Positions 1 to 5,702 of a stretch of 14,497 nt of DNA are shown here, piece after piece. Position numbers and translations under genes: made by a program. Source of the stretch: Hyphomicrobiales bacterium (GTDB lineage: Bacteria; Pseudomonadota; Alphaproteobacteria; Rhizobiales; GCA-2746425); the NCBI GenBank assembly GCA_002746425.1, contig NVXB01000083.1, positions 5,785 through 20,281 of the forward strand, given 5' to 3'. Each line of letters begins with the position of its first letter. Position 1 is the stretch's first letter. The notes beneath the pieces are model-generated. The model did no database searches. It saw only the letters and a list, made by a program, of their open reading frames with translations, and was not told the origin of the DNA.

Positions 1-284
1 ACATACAATTTAGAAATTTCTGTATTTGAACAATTGCCGGCGGCTGATGCTTTGTCATGTGAGACCTGAACAAGCCCATCAATACCTTCTGCATTCTCAG
101 AAACAAAAACACGGCCATTGTCATTCAGCAGAATATCTGTGAGCTTTTGCGTTGAATATTCTTCAAGAACATAATCTGCGAAAAACGCGTTGATGCCATT
201 GCGGATATATGTTCCCAGCCACACCTCTATCGAAAGTGCAGCCAAGCTAGATGCATCATTTATGTTGGCAACTCGTATGTTCAT
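1..284 (-). CDS. GNAT-family N-acetyltransferase, N-terminal part (runs off left edge)
   Basis: This is the first 94 codons of a minus-strand gene whose 3' end lies outside the window. The protein opens MNIRVANINDASSLAALSIE and continues with VWLGTY. That is the usual start of a GNAT fold: a first beta strand with 'IRxAxxxDAxxLAxL', then a helix with a W..TY motif. GNAT enzymes move an acetyl group from acetyl-CoA to an amine; the acetyl-CoA loop lies downstream of what is visible, so the substrate cannot be judged. The ATG at 284 is chosen because a GGTGAG Shine-Dalgarno-like stretch lies just upstream. An in-frame GTG three codons earlier is an alternative. It lies left of the tRNA fragment, so it is probably resident chromosome rather than island DNA. 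Confidence 0.72.
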   Translation of the reverse strand, partial: MNIRVANINDASSLAALSIEVWLGTYIRNGINAFFADYVLEEYSTQKLTDILLNDNGRVFVSENAEGIDGLVQVSHDKASAAGNCSNTEISKLY

Positions 285-289
285 GGTGC

Positions 290-382
290 TCACCGTATAA
301 GCCGCCAGTGTTTCTTCCAGCCTGGCGACAGCTTGTTGATTTCTTCAGGAGGCAAAATTTTATTGTAGTGGCTGTTGGCCAT
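290..382 (-). CDS. possible 30-residue small protein upstream of the acetyltransferase
   Basis: A minus-strand ORF starts at the ATG at 382 and ends with TGA at 290-292, only 5 bp before the acetyltransferase start, so the two could be translationally coupled. The peptide begins MANSHYNKILPPEEINKLSP and continues GWKKHWRLIR. The composition, with an LPPEEI stretch and a basic aromatic tail (GWKKHW), looks coding rather than random. The frame stays open upstream of the ATG as far as 463, but no other ATG is there. I see no strong Shine-Dalgarno before 382 and do not recognise the family. A chance ORF in the leader remains possible. Confidence 0.35.
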   Translation of the reverse strand: MANSHYNKILPPEEINKLSPGWKKHWRLIR

Positions 383-786
383 TTTTGCTGATTTTGTTTG
401 GAATGATTCAAAAACTTGAGAAAGCAGAAGTTTAAAAACAACAATATCAATGTATTAGAATAAATTATGCGATTGTTCCATTATCAAACTAGCTAGAACA
501 GGCGAAAATCACATTGTGCTGCTAACTAAGTTAGAACTACGCTAGGCAACATTTAGCTATTTGCTATCAATTACACCACCGCAATGCAGTGGTGAATGCT
601 ACGTACACATTGATATAATTGAATAAAACAATGGTAGCGGAGGAGAGATTTGAACTCCCGACACGCGGATTATGATACCCAGATTGGGCTAAAATCTACT
701 ATAAATATGCTATTTACGACACATAATTACGCAATTAAAACAAATACATACGAGTAATATGTGGTTTTTGGCTTGATGTTAGACCA
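383..786. other. gene-free stretch holding the island's left junction
   Basis: I find no convincing gene here. It holds a stem-loop at 574-594 (CACCAC/GTGGTG, with two further GC pairs inside), the tRNA-Met 3' fragment at 632-676, a 4-bp hairpin CCCA/TGGG at 678-688 beside the end of the fragment, and an 11-bp tandem repeat at the integrase start. The stem-loop lies about 40 bp past the tRNA CCA end in tRNA orientation, where a tRNA terminator could sit, but it has no T-run. Confidence 0.6.
632..676 (-). other. attachment site: 3' fragment of a tRNA-Met (CAU) gene
   Basis: Read on the minus strand this is the 3' part of a tRNA. It begins in the anticodon loop (ATCATAA, anticodon CAT), then has the 3' anticodon stem TCCGC, a variable loop, a T-arm GGGAG-TTCAAAT-CTCTC, the acceptor strand CTCCGCT, discriminator A and CCA ending at 632. 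Sequence to the right of 676 has no 5' anticodon stem, D-arm or 5' acceptor strand, so the gene is truncated. The ATCATAATCCGC core is what I expect of an alphaproteobacterial elongator tRNA-Met. Tyrosine integrases often recombine in the anticodon loop and leave exactly such a 3' copy at the far end of the element. The island therefore extends right from here, and the intact tRNA should lie beyond its other end. tRNA-Ile2 (CAU) is less likely but not excluded. Confidence 0.8.
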
Positions 787-797
787 ATGTTAGACCA
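776..797 (+). repeat. 11-bp tandem duplication over the integrase start
   Basis: ATGTTAGACCA occurs twice back to back (776-786 and 787-797). The second copy holds the ATG used for the integrase. The first copy's ATG is in another frame and runs into a TAG after five codons. There is no Shine-Dalgarno before either ATG, so the duplication may affect translation initiation. This is seen directly; the effect is a guess. Confidence 0.85.
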
Positions 798-2283
798 ATT
801 ATCTAATATGACATCTAAACTTATTGACATACCAATCAGTGGTGAACCGAGAAATACACTGATAATCACCCTTCGGAAAAGACGTGGCGGTAGTGATACC
901 TATCAAGCTCGACGACATATACCTATGGAGTTGCGTACAAGTCCACGTAACCCTTATTCAACAAAAAGCCTGAATACACTTGATATAGATACAGCAAAGA
1001 GCAAGGCATTAGCATGGGAGCGAACGTTATTCGCCAGAATTGATAATGGTAAGCCTATTCATGCCATCCCATTTGATAAAATGGCAAATGCATATTTAGT
1101 GAGCATTGATCAGCGTTCGGAAATTTTCAATAAAAATGGTAGGCCATTGGTTGCAAAGTCCGCAGTCATAAGGGCAAAAACTGTGATCAATAGATATCTG
1201 ATTCCTTATTTCAGGAATATGGATGTCAACGATATAAAAAACTCCAATTGCAACAGGTATCTCTTTTGGCGGCAGAACTATTATATTGACGGTCCGGGGG
1301 CTACGGAGGAGCTAATCGAGTTCGCTCGCGATGGAAAAAAATTAAAAAGACCTAGTCAGAAGAACGTCGATCCTTCTCCAAGTACGATTGCAAAAGATGC
1401 AGTCACATTTAACCAAATACTAAAGTACGCCGCCAACAAATATGATCTTTCATACGATGTCCTACCAAAAATAAAATCACCGACTCCTGACAGCCACAAA
1501 GAAACAAGAAGGCCTCGGTTTACAGACGACAAACTAGAATTGTTATTCAATACTCATGATGACCGATTGAAAGAACAATATGGCCGCAACCGGTTTTTCA
1601 ACGAAGTGCTTTGGGGGTTGATGCAATTGTTGCTTGGGACAGGAATTCGAGTCTCAGAGGCAATGTGGCTGCAAATAAAACATATTGAATTCGTCAAAAT
1701 TGACCCTCGGGATACCCGTTATGCGGAAATTTGGCGCGACTTTGTAAGTCATGGTGAAGAAGGGGAGTTCCTCAACCCGCCATTCATTGAAGAGGATCGT
1801 AAGCAATACAGAATTAGAATTGCAAAAGACAATCCCGGATTGAAACGAATAGATCAAAATAGGACAGTAATACCAACAAGGTTTTTCACTGAGAAATTTC
1901 GAAACCATTTAGAATTTGTACAAGGCCACTTCGAGAAATGCCATGATGTAAAGTTGGATAGTTATTGGGATTTACCACTCGAACAATACCTCTTTATCGA
2001 CCAAGATTGTAGCAAAGTTCAGTCTCTTGGAAATGGTTTTAATGCTCTGTTGAGGGGATGCGTATCAGAAGTTTATCACGATGGGTTGAAGAAAGTTGAT
2101 GGAGAGAGTTATTCGCTATCTTGTTTCAGGCCGACATATGCGTCTCAACAGATAGAGGCCGGAGCAACTGCTAATGGCCTTGGTTTCCTAGCGGACAATA
2201 TGGGTACGTCACCCGAGATGATCAGAAGGCATTATGGCCAGATCATGAATGAACGCCACGCAAAGGAATTGCAGAAGATATGA
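787..2283 (+). CDS. tyrosine-family site-specific integrase of the island
   Basis: This 498-residue protein belongs to the phage-integrase/tyrosine recombinase superfamily, which cuts and rejoins DNA at att sites through a 3'-phosphotyrosine intermediate. A basic N-terminal region (about 1-70) and a helical core-binding domain (about 75-250) are followed by the catalytic domain. In that domain I see Arg288 in LGTGIRVSEA, Arg448 in SCFRPTYAS, and the nucleophile Tyr483 in MIRRHYGQ. The usual HxxRH box reads S-C-F-R-P and the LGH box reads MGT, so two of the accessory histidines are replaced. MGTSxxMIxxHYGx is a variant I recall from integrases of this type. The gene starts about 110 bp from the tRNA-Met fragment and points into the island, so that fragment is very likely its own att site. 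No excisionase gene is visible nearby. The start has no clear ribosome binding site; the ATG at 808 is an alternative. Confidence 0.9.
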   Translation: MLDQLSNMTSKLIDIPISGEPRNTLIITLRKRRGGSDTYQARRHIPMELRTSPRNPYSTKSLNTLDIDTAKSKALAWERTLFARIDNGKPIHAIPFDKMANAYLVSIDQRSEIFNKNGRPLVAKSAVIRAKTVINRYLIPYFRNMDVNDIKNSNCNRYLFWRQNYYIDGPGATEELIEFARDGKKLKRPSQKNVDPSPSTIAKDAVTFNQILKYAANKYDLSYDVLPKIKSPTPDSHKETRRPRFTDDKLELLFNTHDDRLKEQYGRNRFFNEVLWGLMQLLLGTGIRVSEAMWLQIKHIEFVKIDPRDTRYAEIWRDFVSHGEEGEFLNPPFIEEDRKQYRIRIAKDNPGLKRIDQNRTVIPTRFFTEKFRNHLEFVQGHFEKCHDVKLDSYWDLPLEQYLFIDQDCSKVQSLGNGFNALLRGCVSEVYHDGLKKVDGESYSLSCFRPTYASQQIEAGATANGLGFLADNMGTSPEMIRRHYGQIMNERHAKELQKI

Positions 2284-2349
2284 TGTAGGCAGTTGGACGG
2301 ATCGGCAATATAACGCTGCCTTCGGAGGGCATCCGTAAATACCAATTTC

Positions 2350-2365
2350 ATTGAATTAATTCAAT
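2350..2365. repeat. 16-bp perfect palindrome
   Basis: ATTGAATTAATTCAAT reads the same on both strands. It lies 67 bp past the integrase stop and could be a binding site for a dimeric protein. It is AT-rich and could arise by chance in DNA of this composition. Confidence 0.5.
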
Positions 2366-2514
2366 TATTTCAACGTTCCATTTCTGATGGAGCGCATCAT
2401 CTGGGCTATTTCCTTGCGGTTTCGTTGCGGAATTTATTGGGAACCACGGTAATTGATACTGTCGGTCTTAATGCTGTTAAGCCTCACATCTATATGTCGT
2501 AGGTCATTACTCAT
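2365..2514 (-). pseudogene. possible decayed small gene with one in-frame stop
   Basis: From the ATG at 2514 the minus strand reads 26 codons (beginning MSNDLRHIDVRLNSIKTDSI), then TAA at 2434-2436, then 22 more codons in the same frame (containing RKEIAQMMRSIRNGTLK) before TAA at 2365-2367. The charged, helix-like second half looks coding, and a single base change would restore a 49-residue protein. The frame is also open upstream of 2514 to about 2559. I do not recognise the family. It could equally be chance. Confidence 0.22.
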
Positions 2515-2570
2515 GAGTGCCAATACGCTCAATTTGAGGGTGCTGATTACGTATATTGGAAGTCATAAGG

Positions 2571-2710
2571 TATTTTGAGTGTCAGGCATTACCATCAAAA
2601 TATTTTGTGTCCCATTTTATGTTATTTTGTATACACAAACTATTTTGTGTTCCATATAACAACTTCAAATATCATTGGTGTCTCTATTTCTGTGTTTTAG
2701 GGACACAAAT
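2571..2710. promoter_or_regulatory. repeat array upstream of fic, probable operator region
   Basis: Four direct copies of a TATTTTG-based motif lie at 2571 (TATTTTGAGTGTC), 2601 (TATTTTGTGTCCCAT), 2623 (TATTTTGTATACACAAAC) and 2641 (TATTTTGTGTTCCAT). The third runs into an inverted ACACAAA. A further inverted copy, GGGACACAAAT at 2700-2710, ends 12 bp before the fic ATG and is the exact complement of the ATTTGTGTCCC form. The array covers the place where the fic promoter must be, so a repressor is a reasonable inference. The winged helix at the Fic C-terminus makes autoregulation plausible. No clear -35/-10 pair can be fixed by eye. Confidence 0.5.
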
Positions 2711-2722
2711 TGAAAGAAGCTC

Positions 2723-3856
2723 ATGTCACTAAGCGAATTTGATCTGACAGATGCTGTAAATTACCATTATGGACAATTCCCGCCAAAGGATTTGGACTAT
2801 GGCCGCCTAATTGGTCCTGCTACCAGTGCAGCAGAAGCTTTGGCCCGCTACGATACAATGCTGAAATCTCTTCATAATAGTGAAGTCCTTCTTGCCCCAT
2901 TACGCAGTCAGGAAGCTCTAGTATCTTCAAGAATGGAGGGCACGATTTCCACACTGGATGAAGTACTACGCTATGAAGCCGATCATGAAGAAACCACAGA
3001 GCCAACTGGTGCTGAAACCAGATATGAAGCCTATGAAGTCGCCCTGTTCGGTGTAGCGATGCGTTCTGCACAAAAGGCAATGCAAGATGGCCAGCCGCTA
3101 TCTGAGTCATTGATCAAACGGGCGCATGAGACATTGTTGAGTTTTGGGCGTGGCGCATCGAAGTCACCGGGCCAGTATAAAATAGAGCAAAACTACATTG
3201 GTGATGATCGAAAGCGGAAAGTGAATTTTGTACCCATATCGCCGGAACAGTTAGGTCCGGCAATGGAGCAGCTAATAGTGTTCATAAATGGTGATAGCTA
3301 TCTCCCACTCATTGCAGCAGCACTGGCACATGTGGAATTTGAAGCTCTACATCCATTCAAAGATGGTAATGGGCGTATTGGCCGCATGTTGATCACGCTA
3401 TCACTTTGGGAAAAGCAGGTTATCAGCCAGCCACATTTTTACGTTAGTGGTTATCTTGAGGAAGAGAAAGGTCAGTATGTTGAAAGGATGCGCCAAGTAT
3501 CGCTTAACGGTGACTGGACTGGTTGGTGCGAATTCTTTCTTGATGCATTGTGCGTGCAGGCAAACCGCAATTTGGCCACGGCAGTCCAGATTAACGAACT
3601 TTATGATGATATGAAAATCGTGTTCCGAGAGCGTCTTGCATCACAATGGTCGATTGTTGCTCAGGATTTCATTTTCAGCCAACCCATATTCCGCAATAAC
3701 CGATTTACGCAAAAAAGCGGCATTCCAAAACAAACAGCAGCAAAATTTACGCGTATGCTGGTAGATGATGGGCTTTTAAGGGAGCTGGTACCAGCATCAG
3801 GAAGGCGGGCCGCGCTTTACTCATTCGAACCGTTGATGAAAATAGTACGCGCATAG
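2723..3856 (+). CDS. Fic-domain protein AMP-transferase with N-terminal inhibitory helix and C-terminal winged helix
   Basis: Fic enzymes usually transfer AMP from ATP to a hydroxyl side chain of a target protein. The core motif HPFKDGNGRIGR is at residues 210-221 with catalytic His210 and the phosphate-binding GNGR, so an active enzyme is expected. The inhibitory motif (S/T)xxxE(G/N) is present as SSRMEG at 68-73, with Glu72 as the residue that blocks productive ATP binding. Its place before the Fic core makes this a class II, self-inhibited Fic. The C-terminal part (about 310-370, with FTQKSGIPKQTAAKFTRML) looks like a winged helix-turn-helix. The length of 377 is normal for stand-alone proteins of this class. 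The gene is monocistronic and convergent with the methyltransferase operon; the repeat array upstream may be its own binding site. No partner antitoxin is seen, as expected with a built-in inhibitor. The target protein is unknown. Confidence 0.92.
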   Translation: MSLSEFDLTDAVNYHYGQFPPKDLDYGRLIGPATSAAEALARYDTMLKSLHNSEVLLAPLRSQEALVSSRMEGTISTLDEVLRYEADHEETTEPTGAETRYEAYEVALFGVAMRSAQKAMQDGQPLSESLIKRAHETLLSFGRGASKSPGQYKIEQNYIGDDRKRKVNFVPISPEQLGPAMEQLIVFINGDSYLPLIAAALAHVEFEALHPFKDGNGRIGRMLITLSLWEKQVISQPHFYVSGYLEEEKGQYVERMRQVSLNGDWTGWCEFFLDALCVQANRNLATAVQINELYDDMKIVFRERLASQWSIVAQDFIFSQPIFRNNRFTQKSGIPKQTAAKFTRMLVDDGLLRELVPASGRRAALYSFEPLMKIVRA

Positions 3857-3898
3857 CAGGTGTGTTTTTCAGGTAGGCTTTGCAGGCTGGTCGCTGAG

Positions 3899-3922
3899 AA
3901 AAAATATATCAGCTAGTGGCTG
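3899..3922. terminator. weak bidirectional terminator between fic and the receiver gene
   Basis: A short stem CAGC/GCTG (3910-3913 and 3919-3922, 5-nt loop) is followed by TTTT on the plus strand. On the minus strand, after a 5-nt gap, a six-T run follows (AAAAAA at 3899-3904 on the plus strand). It lies between two converging genes, where a shared terminator is expected, but the stem is short. Confidence 0.35.
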
Positions 3923-3932
3923 TTTTGAACGC

Positions 3933-5702
3933 CTAACTATCCCCAGCAAAATCGAGACCAACTCGTGTTAGCGCCACTCCCAATCGATTTATTAGGTTGA
4001 GCGCATACTCATATCGAAGGTGCGCAATAACCTTGGTATTGTAACTCCTAATAACTAACTGCTTAGAACCCTGATTTTCTTCTGCACGTGAGATTGAAAG
4101 CTCCATATTATCTTGGAAAATTCCTTCACTACCAGCAAAGAAAATTCCGATTTCTGGCATCGCTTCTGTATTTTCTGTGATTGAATAGACCTCTGTGGAA
4201 TCCCCTGTTTTCAGAAAAACATATCTGTTGCTTTGAACTCTTTCTGGTAATTTATTTTTAGTTTTTTTATGCAATTTCAGAGCATTAAACCTTAACCGAT
4301 CACCTTGTAGTTTTCGTTGTGTTGCTGGAATTTGTTTTGGCACGGTATCACACAATGGCGAAACACAAACCCAGAACGAGTTGTCCAATTCGAAAATGTG
4401 CCCAGTCTGAATGTGCCATCCACGTATTGCTTGTGTGCACACCAGAGCATTGTGGGATAATTCAGCTGAATCTCGATCCTTTTTAACACTCAGGTCGATT
4501 CTGTAGTGATCCTTGATGATTTCGGCGCTCGTCTTTCCTGTGTCTTTTTCATTCACTGCCAAATCATTAGTATAATTCTGGACTGCTGGCAAAAGCCTTG
4601 CAAGCATCCCGTCCACATGGCGCTCTACTGTTTCATCGACCTTGGTTTTTCGCTGATTATCATCAGCATTGAGTATGCCTTCGTACCATAGCGCTGAAGA
4701 GTGATCGTCTTGCAGCGTATCACCTTGCATCTCGACGCCATGTTCATCTATCTCTGCAAGCATCTTTGTGAGAACTAGCCTAGAAGGTTTTGGGTTCCAA
4801 TCCTCCAGAGCCAATTGAAGGCACTCCAATAGCTGCTTACCGTCGGGTTTATGGGCAAAGGTCATGAAAGCCCGGTCTGATCGTATCCACTTGACTTCGT
4901 TTCCGTTAGAAAACCCTCTAATATTTAATTCTTCTGTGTTCATTATATTCTTTGCTACGCATTCTTCTTGATAAGAGTGCAACGCGGATTTTGCCATGAC
5001 CTTCCAGTATTTTTTGTGCAGGTTAGCACCCTCAAAAAATGTCTTTGCCCGGGCAAATGAAGCATTACCCCCCATCAACTCCCGCATCGATAATTTGTAG
5101 TCGTTCCAAATGCTTACATACTGATCAAATCCAAATGCTTCACCAAGAAGGCTATCAAAATTATCTATAGTTCCAATTTCACCGTAGGCTTCTTCAAGAG
5201 CATTATTGTCATCATCAGAAAGGGGCTCGCAAATTGGGAAAAGAAGGCCTAGCAAAAAATTTTGAAAAACCGGCCCTAAATCATTGTTTGTATTTACGAT
5301 AATAAGATTGAAATGCGCATTCGACATCAGCCGTTTTGCGACTAGTAGCGATCTAGAAAAATCTCCTGACTTGTCTCTGTCCAATTCATAATCGAGGATC
5401 AGCAAATCTGTTTGATGCAGGTGAGCTGCACCCTCTATTTCATCATTTTCCGTCATCGTTTGAGCATCGTGAATATCAAGTATGAACGGTCTGCTCCCGT
5501 CACGAAACTCACTGATAACTTTTTTGACTGGCTGCGGCTCAGTTAGCCAAGATTTCTGACTTGTGTCCGCCCGTGATTGCATTTCCCCAATGCGCGCATC
5601 AAGCACTTCCATGGTTGTTGGGTAATCATCATCAACAATTACAACAGAACGAATGGGATCAATAAATGCTTTCTCGATACATTGTCGGTAATACTTATCC
5701 AT
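3933..5702 (-). CDS. receiver-domain protein with unknown C-terminal region, partner of the ATPase/kinase
   Basis: Counting from the ATG at 5702, this is a 589-residue protein. The N-terminal 160 residues form a receiver-like domain. They include the acidic cluster VVIVDDDY (Asp24-26), the likely phospho-acceptor Asp104 in LLILDYELD, and a Thr138 in LIIVNTNN where the switch Ser/Thr sits. No DNA-binding domain follows. The rest is about 430 residues of helical then strand-rich sequence I cannot assign, with a WVCVSPLCDT motif (Cys451, Asp452) near 445-454. The family resembles the atypical response-receiver proteins placed beside GHKL ATPases in predicted prokaryotic conflict systems; I recall this from the literature and have not verified it. 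The ATG at 5702 gives an 8-nt overlap (ATGGATAA) with the upstream gene; in-frame starts at 5720 (ATG) and 5744 (GTG) are alternatives without clear Shine-Dalgarno. Last gene of the operon, probably the output component. Confidence 0.78.
   Translation of the reverse strand: MDKYYRQCIEKAFIDPIRSVVIVDDDYPTTMEVLDARIGEMQSRADTSQKSWLTEPQPVKKVISEFRDGSRPFILDIHDAQTMTENDEIEGAAHLHQTDLLILDYELDRDKSGDFSRSLLVAKRLMSNAHFNLIIVNTNNDLGPVFQNFLLGLLFPICEPLSDDDNNALEEAYGEIGTIDNFDSLLGEAFGFDQYVSIWNDYKLSMRELMGGNASFARAKTFFEGANLHKKYWKVMAKSALHSYQEECVAKNIMNTEELNIRGFSNGNEVKWIRSDRAFMTFAHKPDGKQLLECLQLALEDWNPKPSRLVLTKMLAEIDEHGVEMQGDTLQDDHSSALWYEGILNADDNQRKTKVDETVERHVDGMLARLLPAVQNYTNDLAVNEKDTGKTSAEIIKDHYRIDLSVKKDRDSAELSHNALVCTQAIRGWHIQTGHIFELDNSFWVCVSPLCDTVPKQIPATQRKLQGDRLRFNALKLHKKTKNKLPERVQSNRYVFLKTGDSTEVYSITENTEAMPEIGIFFAGSEGIFQDNMELSISRAEENQGSKQLVIRSYNTKVIAHLRYEYALNLINRLGVALTRVGLDFAGDS

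Larger units (their letters stand above)
2284..2722. other. gene-free stretch between integrase and fic
   Basis: About 440 bp without a convincing intact gene. It holds a 16-bp perfect palindrome (2350-2365), a possible decayed minus-strand ORF (2365-2514) and, from 2571 to the fic start, an array of TATTTTG-type repeats likely to be regulatory. A plus-strand 35-codon ORF from the ATG at 2471 has no ribosome binding site and overlaps the possible decayed gene; I do not support it. Confidence 0.55.

Noticed and set aside
632..720. A complete tRNA gene
   Set aside because: Only the 3' part from the anticodon loop to CCA is present; no 5' acceptor strand or D-arm can be found to the right of 676.
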